A stretch of 44,931 nt of DNA from Echinococcus granulosus (Eukaryota > Platyhelminthes > Cestoda > Cyclophyllidea > Taeniidae), in contig NW_020170605.1 in NCBI RefSeq assembly GCF_000524195.1, positions 7,001 to 51,931 on the forward strand. Reading direction: 5' to 3'. Below, in pieces: positions 1 to 9,560 of this stretch (its first letter is position 1; each line of letters starts with the position of its first letter). A program made the position numbers and the translations under genes. The notes under the pieces were generated by a model. The model had not been told where the DNA came from, ran no database searches, and was given only the letters and a program-made list of their open reading frames with translations.

Positions 1-345
1 ATGAGACACGAAACTTTCACCCGAGTAGACAGTTATTTGAATCACTACGTAAGAAGCATTGGAAAAGCCGAGGGCTTCTAATGTGTGGCAGCCTTAACAA
101 CCGGTGATGACTTCCATTCTCTGTGCCAGCTCTACTGCTTGTTACCCACTTTGACGCCTCGTCGACTTGCCTTATGTGATTGGTGCAGCTCAGAGCACAA
201 TGCCGAGAGCCATAGTCAAATAGACAAAATAAGGAAGAGTGACGTGCAGGCTTGCGGCGGTAGAATGAATCCCACACTACAAATACCGCCATTTGCGAAG
301 GCGCCTCCGTCACACCCAAATCGACTGGAGCCACCCAGTGGCTGA
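1..345 (-). pseudogene. Degenerate fibronectin type III-like domain
   Basis: Reading right to left, the minus strand encodes PVDLGVTEAPSQMAVFVVWD at about 331-270. This has the proline start and the W-containing B/C strands of an FN3 domain. In another frame at 78-1 it encodes EALGFSNASYVVIQITVYSG followed by ESFVS, the typical F/G strands (Y-x-V-x-I/V then G-x-S). The two halves are in different frames and the region between has stops, so at least one frameshift has occurred. FN3 domains are extracellular beta-sandwich modules of adhesion and receptor proteins. It lies downstream of Ig-like segments on the same strand, the order seen in Ig-FN3 cell-surface receptors. I infer the decayed 3' part of such a gene, cut by the window edge. 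Confidence is moderate because the match is by motif only. Confidence 0.4.
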
Positions 346-739
346 TGAGATGTAGGTATGAGTATTTGAGGGTCGCCTGTTCTTTGGCTGAACAGAGTCA
401 AGCACTTGAAGTGCTTGCGTCAGCAGTCTTTGCAATCGACTGCCAATGCGTTTCGCTAGGGAGAGGAATTGGAGCGCATAGAGGGCGCCATCTGAAATAC
501 AGAAGGCATTGCAATATTTCAGTCGGATGAAACACTAAAGCATACTTAGTATTAGGAGAGTGCTTACTTACATCCACCTTCAACACGCCCCTCCATTTTA
601 TTCATTTATTCATAACTTAATATCAAACTATGACCATTCTGAAGAGCACGCCAACCATCACCTCACTTCATAAGTATTCATAGGTGCAGGGTAGACAATT
701 CGGGAGTGGGCCTTGTCGAAGGCAAAATGTGCGGGTCAG

Positions 740-960
740 TTTATGTCATACGACCATTTGAGAACTTATGAGCAATTGCTTCAAAATATATGAGTTTTGA
801 CCATCCAGGCTGGTGAAAATAGTGGCTTTTCATTCCATGGAGGAATGGCCAATGGGTCACTAACCGTGCTCTCCCGCCTACATTGCTCGTAACCATTAAT
901 GCTGGAGAAGGGCTTAACTGTGACCGCAAAAGGGCAGGCCAAGTGGAAGTCCACGCCACA
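740..960 (-). pseudogene. Degenerate Ig-like domain, C-terminal strands
   Basis: On the minus strand at about 898-840 one frame gives LMVTSNVGGRARLVTHWPFL. This resembles the F-G hairpin of an I-set Ig domain (x-x-N-x-G-G-x-A-x-L). The preceding hydrophobic and cysteine-bearing stretch (VDFHLACPF) is in a neighbouring frame, so the copy is frameshifted. It lies between other Ig/FN3-like pieces on the same strand. The assignment rests on a short motif and is tentative. Confidence 0.28.
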
Positions 961-1227
961 TTGACCGATCATGCAGTTACCACCTTTCAATGGCTTAATG
1001 AAAAAATTCGCGTTCACTTGTTGTTCAGTGTTTTTTTTCCAATTCATTAGGTAGTTTCCTGATATTTGATGTGCGATGGGATTAGGCGAGACATAAAATC
1101 CGAAACACAGGTACCTATATCTACCTGTATCTATCGAAGACCTCAAACAGCACAGAACGATGACAGGATGCTCAGGAGCCGCAAAATATTAGGCCAGTCA
1201 GATAGTGCAGAGGCTTCTAAGACGATC

Positions 1228-1337
1228 GTAGAAAACGGCAACTTAGTGACGATCACCACCATGACTGTTTTTACAGAGGTTCCCAACACATGCCAGTCAT
1301 TCAGCTCCACAGTCCACTGAACAGCTAGACATCCCAT
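1228..1337 (-). pseudogene. Possible Ig-like domain end (G strand)
   Basis: One minus-strand frame reads DWHVLGTSVKTVMVVIVTKL. Its alternating hydrophobic pattern, which follows a G-x-S and ends in a K-L-P linker, is like the last strand of an I-set Ig domain. The expected D-x-G-x-Y-x-C motif just before it is not intact in this frame. It is weak alone and is supported mainly by the clear Ig pieces on either side in the same orientation. Confidence 0.2.
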
Positions 1338-1922
1338 GCAAGACTAGATTCTGGATACCTGGCTAAATTGAACGTGAGGGATATCGTTTTGTGGGAGTGT
1401 TGAATTCAGCACAGTCACCGTTCCCAAAGACGAAGATTTGCAGTGTCGAATGGTGAGTCCATATTGAGTGAGACGACATCGCTTAGCACCCCAGCGTTGA
1501 TGACGAAAGTGAAGTGAGTTTTCCCAGAATGTTTTAGCCAGACTAACAGCATCCTCTTAATGTCCAGGATTTTCAGGTCCAATATCAGCTAAACTCTGTG
1601 ATACATGAATAGATTCTGTATTAGGTGGTTGTAGGAAAAGTAAATGCAGTTTGAGATGGCCAAATTTATTTCCATTCCGATTCTTCTTAGTAACCTGTTT
1701 AACACAAATCGATTAATCGGACTTTTTTTAAACAACTCTAGGCTCCAAAAGCTGTAAAAAATAAATGCCAGGACAAGATTAATCCCAGTAGAATATTTGC
1801 TAAGTCAAGAATCGTTGCGCAAAAGACTCGTTTTTTCGGGCCACCGCAACAGCTCCAATGCCTTCTTACCATGGATCACGCTCCAGTTGAATCGTCTCAG
1901 CAGTAGACGAGGATAATTGCCG

Positions 1923-2275
1923 TTAAGTAGGGTGAGGTCCGAATTCTGGCAGCATGGCGACGGTGGAGACAGAGGAGGAGGAAGAGGAAGGGGACAGGGT
2001 GTGTTTGATCATTGGTACTGGCAAACCAGTTGTCTCACGGCTCCCTGACACACCGGACCCTCCATAAGCTCTTCCTTCATGCCGACTTCTGTCTCATACG
2101 GCAAGGGCACCTCTTGCCTTGCCGACTGCTGGTTCTGTCCCTCGACGCCTGGCCAGTTGGCAACGCCTTTGGTGAGGTTGGGCCTCAAGCAGCTGCGTGT
2201 TTTAAAATATAGATTGAGTGGATGTCTTTGGTACCTCATGTTGAGTAATAACTTATTTGCTATCATACAGTTCAT
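1923..2275 (-). other. GC-richer, coding-like segment with serine run; unassigned
   Basis: Two overlapping minus-strand frames are open here. One (2275-2009) ends at a stop after VRQLVCQYQ. The other is open from just after a TGA near 2095 to the TAA at 1923-1925 and encodes a Gly/Ser-rich stretch with MIKHTLSPSSSSSSVSTVAM. The serine run comes from a cct/tcc pyrimidine tract. The base composition is less AT-rich than its surroundings. It lies between Ig-like pieces of the decayed receptor and could be a linker exon of it, but I do not recognise any domain. Confidence 0.2.
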
Positions 2276-3964
2276 ACTCTTTCAGTAACAAGGTGTTCCA
2301 ATACTTGGGTGTTATTTACAATGTCAAAGTGATAGTAAATTAATCACATCTCGCATTTGGCTCCGATGTGATCGAAAGAAGGGTGAACAGTAATGATGTT
2401 AGCTACATTCCTTGCTTCAACCTAAAGGATACGGCCAACCAGCTTGTGCTACGAGCTGCCAATGCGTGTAGCAGCATGGACCCTGTCACCGAGTAAATCA
2501 AGCGCCCGAAGACTTCAAAACAGAGATCGTTACCACTGACAAGCTGAGTACACTCGCAGTGCGTTGTTTGCACGCACCCTTGCTACGCTCAAGTAATGGT
2601 ACACAGAGGTTGGCACAGCTCCTGCGCATCTACACCTACGCCTGTGAATGGCTCTGACCTTAAAATGAGTATCAGCACTTTGCATGTTTCCACTTATACC
2701 AACAAATTAAGAGGACACAGTGAAAACATAAATCGGGCGGTGGTGTAGAATGCTCTGGAGCTAGGGGCGAAAAAAGGACTTCAACTTCCTAACAGTAACT
2801 TTGTGAACATCAAAATGGGAATGCTTTTCCGCAGTCGCAGACCCCTTAGTAGCTCGCGATCAAAGTGCCTTTCAAAGCATGAAATGTTAATACAAACATG
2901 GCACAGCAATTATCGTTGGACGCTTTAGTTTTTCACTGAAATGTTGTTAAAGGTACCACTGCAATCGCTTCGTGCCCGTTCCCGCGGTTAGTGGTGCGCA
3001 GGTTAAGGTAGCAATTCCACTGAAACGCGTTCTCTCTGCTGATATTACTGGTCGTTTTACAGCTAGTGCAGTAGCCAGAAAGAGAAGAGGGATTGTGCTG
3101 CCTCAGCAGCCTCCCTGAGATAATACTACGTTAAAATACGCCCCATGAGTTGCTGTACTTGAGCATTGCCGACTTTTACACTTGTCAACATCACTATACA
3201 CATCTTATTGTAAATGGTTCAAGCCGCTTTTGTTGAAATCAATTCAGGCTGTGACTACAAAGCTACGGAATTTGGTCTATGAAGCAAGTGAGTTAAGTGG
3301 AATAGTATCAACTAAATGCCAGTACTTGAGTCTATGTTTTGATAAAATAACCTCTGCTGGAATAAAACCAACTGTAACTCCAACCACTTCACCAAGACTA
3401 ACTGTGCACAACGCATTCTACCAGGAATCGGATTAGGCAACCCATTAGCGGTACTGCTCCATCGGAATAGTAGAGGAGCAACTGCTACTTGCCGCGGTAA
3501 GACAATTCGCAAATGTAGTATTCATGCGCACCTAGAGGACCGAAAGGGTATGCAAGAGGGGCAAACGTTTTGAGAAAGACAAAATCCCATAAAAATAAGT
3601 ATTTGCGCCATTTTCAAAGGATCAAACTTCTGAGAGTGCTTTCTATACAGCGCAATTGCCTAAAACAGAGCAGCACATTGTGGACAGACTGGGTCCGTAT
3701 CTTTTAAAATGCACAGTATGCATTTCATGCAAGTCCGGATGGAGAATATGACTTTCAATTCATCTACCAAGCTACAAGAGGACTGGAACACGCCAACTAG
3801 GGGATGGATGATGCGATCCCAGCTGTTTTTTAGTACATAAGCCAAAATGTTTGTATTCAAAGGAATATCTTAAATATAAAACGAAGATGAAGTCGGTTCT
3901 ATCTACCAACAACAAAAAAATTAGCGCAGGTGAAAATGCACCAGTGCCTGCCTTCAGGCCTTAC
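2276..3964. other. No recognisable gene
   Basis: Only short random open frames are present on either strand. I see no domain motifs, no convincing exon with both splice sites, and no repeat. It is probably intron or decayed sequence of the Ig/FN3 receptor remnant on the minus strand. Confidence 0.4.
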
Positions 3965-4222
3965 GCTCCTTGAGATGCAGGATGAACGTCTCAGGCGCAT
4001 GCCTCTAACCCCCAATTGGTTGAGACCAGCACTGGTAGTCGCCAACATTAGCAGCATTCACTTCGAATAGCTGAAGACTCAGGTTTTGCATCCCCGCTAG
4101 CCTCATTCGGTGCCGCAGTGTGGTGGGTCTGTGCGACCACCTCGCTGTCGGGTCCGCGCCACTGAAGGTTATCTTCGCCTTGTAGTATTTCGCCTCAAGC
4201 CCGTAGCGGGTAAGATTGAGAT
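3965..4222 (-). pseudogene. Ig-like domain exon (phase 1-1) with an in-frame stop
   Basis: A 258-nt exon is bounded by a strong acceptor (ctctcttttccctggcag) and a donor (GAGC|GTAAGG). It starts and ends in phase 1, the usual arrangement for Ig-domain exons. The translation shows the Ig pattern ARWSH (C-strand Trp), RMRLAGMQNLSLQLFEVNAA (D/E strands), then NVGDYQCW, the D-x-G/x-Y-x-C motif before the second cysteine, followed by QPIGG and APETFILHLKE for the G strand. Two defects are visible. A TAG lies between QPIGG and RHAPE, and the B-strand cysteine position appears to be tyrosine (AKYYKAK). It would be an extracellular binding module of an adhesion receptor. Intact splice sites with a stop inside suggest a recently inactivated exon or a sequence error. 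Confidence 0.6.
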
Positions 4223-5106
4223 CTGCCAGGGAAAAGAGAGTGGCTTTTATCATGTGAAGGAGGTGGGGAGAGAAAGGCCAACACTGCTTTGCTTCCAGGT
4301 TTGGCTCCATTTTAAAAGCTGAAATTTAGCTTCCTTAGTGCACGAATTTGCTAGCGTTGAGGGTTGAATACCCTAAGCAAGTAAGCGAGAGTGGTAGTAC
4401 TGCAGTTTATCTTACGAAAAATCCAATCAAAACCGTTGATGAGGTTTGTGGTTGCAAAAGCCCTTTCATCTGTAGTGCAGGAAAGAATAATTACACGTTA
4501 GTTTCTACTTGACCACCGCTGACACAGTGCTAGCTGGGCAAAAACAACTAAGAAATGATCGACAATTTTTCTACGAACTGCCACTAACGATCGAAGTCAA
4601 CCGTAGATTACAATAAAGTAATCGACAAAAGGCAACCAATCACCAACTAGAAGGTATCAAAGTAGGAAACACAGGTTCACCTCTCTGTGATAATGCATGA
4701 ACCGTCTGAGTAAGTATCACCAGAATAAGCAAAATTTTTACCCAAACTATGAAACGAAACATCATTTATAATACTCTCAACCGAAATCCTACTAAAGGAC
4801 AACTGGTCTAAACTACAATTAATAAAGAAGGAAATAAAACTGCCCATTTAATGCCCAAACTCCACGTATCAGCCAAGAATGGTGCTATAATAGAAGAGCA
4901 CCTATTTCCAATTGTATAACTGACTACCCCAGTATTTCCGGAATCTCACTATTAGACTTTCATTCTAGTTTTATGGGCTCGCCTACGCCATCCAAGCTAA
5001 TACTTGCACATCACTCCTATGTTCAAGCCTGTATACCTTTCACCATCTGCGGAGTTAACCTGGGAGGAAAAAAATGTGATGTGTGCAGACAGGCATACAT
5101 CCATAC
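4223..5106. other. No recognisable gene
   Basis: AT-rich intervening sequence between two Ig-like exons. Just left of the Ig segment ending at 5107 there is a pyrimidine-rich acceptor (cacatttttttcctcccag, minus strand), followed by a short coding-like stretch (DGERYTGLNIGVMCKY) that ends in a stop. No domain is recognised. Confidence 0.35.
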
Positions 5107-5360
5107 CGTTCACGATAAGACGATACTCGGCGCACTGGAATGGTTTGCTGTAGAAGTGTTCGACGGGGGCTCCGAAGAGCAGCAGTAGGTGCCAACATGA
5201 ATGTCATCGACGGGAGAGATACTAAGGGGGGTGATGAGGAAGCAGTTGGCGTCGAGAAACACGACGGTGCGTGAGAAGGCGCCCTCAGCATTAGTTCACC
5301 GTCTGCTTGTAGCCATCGCATGGCCTTCCGAAGTTTCGAATTGGCGCCCACTGCCCCGAG
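5107..5360 (-). pseudogene. Frameshifted Ig-like domain segment
   Basis: Three minus-strand frames together give the elements of one Ig domain in order. They are GANSKLRKAMRWLQADGEL (B-C strands, with the C-strand Trp), then LSISPVDDIHVGTYCC (the L-x-I-x-x-V-x-x-x-D-x-G-x-Y-x-C motif), then FYSKPFQCAEYRLIVN (G strand). A donor, GTGAACG|GTATGG, follows and leaves phase 1, as in the neighbouring Ig exon. At least two frameshifts separate the parts, and the first cysteine is not visible. It is most likely another decayed exon of the same Ig/FN3 receptor. Family identity beyond Ig-like is not resolvable. Confidence 0.5.
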
Positions 5361-6069
5361 TAGTTTAATAACGGACTTCTTTTAACGTCCTTCAGAACGC
5401 ACATCTTCGGCACCGAGCTCACTGATGAGGGAGGAAATGCCTTTAATTCAGGTGAAATTCTCACTCATTACAGTGCAATGCTGATGTATTACTGACAAAA
5501 TTACTATATTACAGCAGAACTAACGATTTTACCTGTTACCTGTGATACCTGTCTCTCAGCACCTCTGTGCGCTCGAACGAACCTGCTTCTACGCACAAAG
5601 ACCCAGACTATCACCTCTACGAGTGTCCCAAAAGCGGGCCAACTTCGTTGAAGCTGTGGTGACCCCCAATAGAGGGATCATCAAAACAGCCTCAGATCTT
5701 GTCCTTCACCCTAACCTCCACTTCTGCGCAATGGACGAGACCACATTCAAAATAACCGAAAGCACTGGCAATAAAATCTACCCAAAAAGAAGTAAATCGC
5801 GACCTTAAATCGCAACCATAATCAGAACTCTCGACACCTTCCTGCCAAAAATGGTAAATCGGGCAGTGCAGTAGGACGGTGAAGAAAGATGCGTACCTGG
5901 TATGCAGGTCTCCTCACAATAATTTATCTGTGAATACAAAACTCAGAGTATCCAAAATATTTCGTCTAGAGAGTTGATGCCGGATACAAATACAGAGTAC
6001 CTGAATTTTTACATAAACCTCAATTGGATTGTGGACGATCAACAAAATTCCACGAATTGAATGACTCAC
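5361..6069. other. No recognisable gene
   Basis: A plus-strand open frame of 88 codons (5542-5808) shows no domain signature and no splice context. The minus strand has no convincing exon. The content is probably intronic to the minus-strand receptor remnant. Confidence 0.35.
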
Positions 6070-6139
6070 CATCAGGGGTTGTAAATGTAATCTCTCCTGG
6101 CTCCAGATCGGAAAGAGGTTCGGGATATTTGGGGAAGCT
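6070..6139 (-). CDS. Candidate small exon, possibly part of the Ig/FN3 receptor
   Basis: The minus strand has a good acceptor (gcatctgctgttag) and a good donor (CCTGATG|GTGAGT) framing 70 nt. Read from phase 0 this gives SFPKYPEPLSDLEPGEITFT then TPDG, ending in phase 1. The composition (P, E, G, T) is protein-like and could be an extracellular linker or Ig/FN3 edge. No domain is recognised. Support is from splice signals and an open frame only. Confidence 0.28.
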
Positions 6140-7269
6140 CTAACAGCAGATGCAAAAGGGTTACTTCAACTTCTGCCATGCGCGTCAACGTCCCATTGGT
6201 AGCAGAACCTTTACCACCCCGGGTTGTATATGCTGAAATTGAGTCTAATGAAACTGCAGAGGACGCGATTCAGTTCACCACTAAAGAGAAGCATACTCAA
6301 TTACCCTTTCGACGGGCATTGCAGCCGTACCCGCATCCTACAAACACGATAAAATCTACTGACATGGCTACTGCAACAACTTGGAGAATGCAACTGTAAG
6401 CATATAATTATGAGGACGTCCAGAAAGAGATTAATGGCGAAATCCCCCAAAGACACCTGCATTAAAGTCGTTGATACAGAAAATACACCACAACAACTCC
6501 TAAGTTGACATCCATTCGTAATTGAGCAAGGCCACTTTCCGTTGATGCTTATCACATTTGACACCACAGACAGATACATTTGTGCTCGCTTTAAAGTCTG
6601 AACCATTGTTGTCACCAAGTAAAGCCTAATGTTCTCCACTTTTACGCTTTTTTAACAACTAAAGCCTATCTGGGCAATATCCTACTGTTATTAAAATCCG
6701 CAAGACACCTACCGTACCGGCAGATAATATACTGAAATGCAGCCGATGACCTTGAAAATGGCAAATTAAACGAAACACTGTCATTTTAAGGCCTTTTTAA
6801 CTCAAGAATTCTTCAAAGTAAAATAAACACAAACAGCAGGTTAGCTTTTGGAAAAAGTAGTATAGATCACTTATTGCCATAAAAGATATACTAATGAACT
6901 GATTTTTGAATGAAAAGGCAAAAGACGGAGCACCTATTTTCCTCTTATTAGATATTATATATTGTGTAATATTGAATAGATGAAAGGCTTTTTAACCTAT
7001 AAATATTTAAAACTGTAACTCATAAATTGTGGCACCTTCCCCATTTATCGCCTTTCTGGCCTTCTTCCCATTTCACGGACAGATTGGTTTAAGACAAGTT
7101 TGTTATTCAGGGTCAGTTTAAATCGGTACAGGTTTTGGAAAGTTTGGGTACTAAGCTCTCCTTTGCCTCGAAGAAATCTGACCACTTCTTAATAATGAGC
7201 TTAGATTTTGCGAAGCGATCCTACCTTAAAGTTCCATTTTACCGGCATAAGTTCATCATAGATCCCTCA
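6140..7269. other. AT-rich spacer, nothing recognised
   Basis: No domain motifs or well-bounded exons are seen. It lies between the receptor remnant and the Ty3/Gypsy relic. No LTR-like direct repeat partner of this stretch was found on the other side of the element. Confidence 0.35.
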
Positions 7270-7901
7270 TCTATTTAGCATCATCCCCCGTGCTACCATT
7301 ATGGGTTGTTGTTGAATATGCCATCGGGCATATTTTGTTTTTCCATTGGTGTGCAGATTTCATCCTTGTATTCCACTGGTGGTGCACCTTTGTAAAGATG
7401 CATCATTTTGTGATGAATGGTTATGGGCTGAGTACATAGTTATGCGTTGCAGACGTGGCAGTTTGTAGGTGAGACAGTCTTCACCAAGGGCGATGAAACT
7501 TGCTGTGGGGTATAAATGGGAGAATCGGCCCATACATTTCTACTAAATGTCCTTCTTGGTAGACGTTAGCCTTGCTGTGTTTGTCGTGATATTTCTTTTG
7601 TCTGAAATAAAACAGTCGTTAGTGTAGACGTACGATATTATCAGTTTTTATATCTCCCTCTAGACGTGTTATGTAATCGGGGTGCTGTTTGTTACTACTT
7701 TCGTGTTTGGTAGAAAGATATAGAAAACACCCTCACTCTACGACCTGTGATCATCTTAAAAGCTGAAACGCCAGTTGATATGTGAACTGTAGGTATGCAC
7801 GCTAGGAGGGGACACCCTAGGCTTATGTCCCAGTCTTCCAGTTGCGCATCCTTACTGTAAGCTTTTAGTAGTTCAATTAGAGTGCTACTTGTTCTTTCCA
7901 C
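7270..7901 (-). pseudogene. Gypsy integrase C-terminal region
   Basis: ERTSSTLIELLKAYSKDAQL carries the third catalytic residue (Glu) of the D,D-35-E triad and the following helix. It is succeeded by STGVSAFKMITGRRVRV. Further downstream, around 7530, a frame reads MYGPILPFIPHSKFHRPW, the GPY-type motif of chromovirus/Gypsy integrases. Stops and frame changes lie between these blocks. No reading frame continues beyond about 7270. Confidence 0.75.
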
Positions 7902-8450
7902 CTATGAATTGACTTGCGGATGCCCAAGTGTTGTGCGTCTTTAGGGTCAGGAAGATCTTGCACAGTCCAGTAAAGAATTGACTCCCGAATTTAGTGACTT
8001 CTTCGCTGTGAACTGATTTGGGAACTCTATGCCGACAAATGGACCTACTGGCGAAACTAAAGGCAATCATTTGTGCATCCTTTGTCATCATGGGTTCTGC
8101 CTCGGCTACTTTCATGAAAAAGTCGACCACAATCAGAGTATATCCATTTCTTCTCTTAGCTCGTGGTAGAGGGCCCGTGACGTCAATGCCTACGCTGTCC
8201 CCTGGGAACCCAGTGGGTACAGGCTGACGTGCTGCGATCACAGCGAGGCATGGACTCTTGGAAGTACTGCAAGTGGAGCAGACCTAGCAGAAATCAAGTA
8301 TGTCTTGGGAGAGCAAAGTCCACCAGCATCATTTGCTTGAGGCGTCTGGCATCTTATTTACACCCACATAGTTCAGTTACTCATGCATCTTTTGGAGAAC
8401 TGATCGTACCAATGAGTCTGGGACTACAAGTCCCTTAGATGAACCCACAT
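7890..8450 (-). pseudogene. Gypsy integrase zinc finger and catalytic core, broken
   Basis: LVVPDSLVRSVLQKMHE starts the HHCC zinc finger. The second histidine is replaced (NYVG where GHVG is usual), while the CSTC pair is kept. The core follows: ARQPVPTGFPGDSVGIDVTG holds the first catalytic aspartate. VHSEEVTKFGSQFF holds the second catalytic position, where the expected aspartate of the H-S-D motif is a glutamate. The region up to about 7900 is frameshifted. The enzyme would normally join element DNA to the host chromosome; with these changes it is dead. Confidence 0.85.
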
Positions 8451-8912
8451 TTATTTAATGCCGCAAAATCCCATTCTCTAGAGGGAGTCTTGTGCCATTA
8501 TGACCTTATGTGTCTGTCCACCATGGTGGAAGAGGTCATTTATAGCTCTGCGGGCTTATAAGAGAATGCAAGGGAAGTCTCACATATCAGAGCTGTTTTT
8601 GAATTGGTTCTACTTTGAGTTCCTCCAATGTTATTTAGAAGTTTTGCTCAAGAATATGGCATGCACAACATCATCGTCTTCTTTGGCGCAACTAGTTTAC
8701 GAACTGGAGCGACCGCATTAATATTCACATTCTTCTTTCCCCACTGTACTATGGAATTGTATTGTTGCAGTTCTTTGTACTAATGTGCAATTGAACGGTC
8801 TATTACCTTCATTGTTTAAACCTGGTAAGCGCCTAATAATCCGTTCTTATTATGAATTGCCTCGTCATCAGGTAGTACCTGAAGTGTCTAGCAATTGTAA
8901 AGGTGGCACGTA

Positions 8913-9107
8913 TTATGTTGCACTGTTACATCTCAATTTTTTGTTGAGTCGGGCACAAGAGTAGGCTATGACGTGCTGCCTTCCATCTTTGTCCCTGCGT
9001 GCGTGTACACTGCCCACGACTACGTGGCATGCCTCTACATGCAGTACAAACATTGGGGCACTCGATTCGAAGTGCAGCAACGCTAGAATCGGTGTAAAGC
9101 AGCGCAT
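8913..9107 (-). pseudogene. Gypsy RNase H domain fragment
   Basis: The frame gives FESSAPMFVLHVEACHVVVG then DKDGRQHVIAYSCARLNKK. This is the start of a retrotransposon RNase H domain, normally F-x-L-x-T-D-A-S-x-x-x-x-G. Here the first catalytic aspartate of the T-D-A-S box has become V-E-A-C. The DKDGRQHVIAY segment is the best preserved stretch of the element and makes the family call secure. Confidence 0.85.
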
Positions 9108-9109
9108 TC

Positions 9110-9560
9110 ATTTTAGTTATTTAAACGCCTCATATTGCCTTATCTCCCCCAGAAACACTCACCTGCTTTTTAATTAATTTACGCAGGACGCTAGCGATAT
9201 TAGTAAACCTTCAACGAAAAGCCTGTAGTGATATGACTAGCGTACAAAACTATGGACGTCCATCTAGTTGGTTAGTATTGGCAATGCGCCCACCTGTTTT
9301 ACTCCGTCTTCGGTGACGGCCATCCTATCTGACGAGACTCTGTATTGTTGGCTTCATATTCCACCCGCTGCTTTATTGCTGATTCGATAAGATGTCACAT
9401 TCTCAAATAATCACTAAACAAGATAGACATAAGCTCTCTTTCCAATGAAATGGTGAATGACTTTTTCTACAAATGCTTGTTTATGCTAATCACGCCACTA
9501 CGAAATGGTTTGCTTGTTGTAGAAGGAGTGAGTCGATGGCGATCAGAGAGGGAAGACTCG
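9110..9560 (-). pseudogene. Gypsy reverse transcriptase, C-terminal half, broken
   Basis: Fragments in shifting frames follow the family pattern. RAYVYL, near 9435, is where the catalytic Y-x-D-D box should be, but the two aspartates are gone and stops follow. VTEDGVK (about 9310), RFTNIASVLRKLIKKQVSV (about 9200-9140) and QYEAFK (about 9130) are the conserved segments leading into RNase H. Loss of the catalytic aspartates alone would abolish polymerase activity. Confidence 0.65.

Larger units (their letters stand above)
7270..9560 (-). mobile_element. Degenerate Ty3/Gypsy LTR-retrotransposon pol relic
   Basis: The minus strand carries pol domains in canonical order with many stops and frameshifts. 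First is the reverse transcriptase palm-to-connection region (about 9560-9110), then RNase H (9107-8913), the integrase HHCC zinc finger (about 8450-8240), the integrase core (8241-7890) and the integrase C-terminus with a GPY-like patch (7900-7270). The order RT-RNaseH-IN is that of Ty3/Gypsy elements. No gag, protease, primer binding site or LTR pair was seen, so this is an internal fragment. Every domain is interrupted, so the copy is old and cannot be active. Copy-and-paste elements of this kind are common in invertebrate genomes. Confidence 0.9.

Noticed and set aside
5542..5808. 88-codon plus-strand open frame
   Set aside because: No domain, no splice sites, and it lies opposite the decayed receptor strand. 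Treated as chance.
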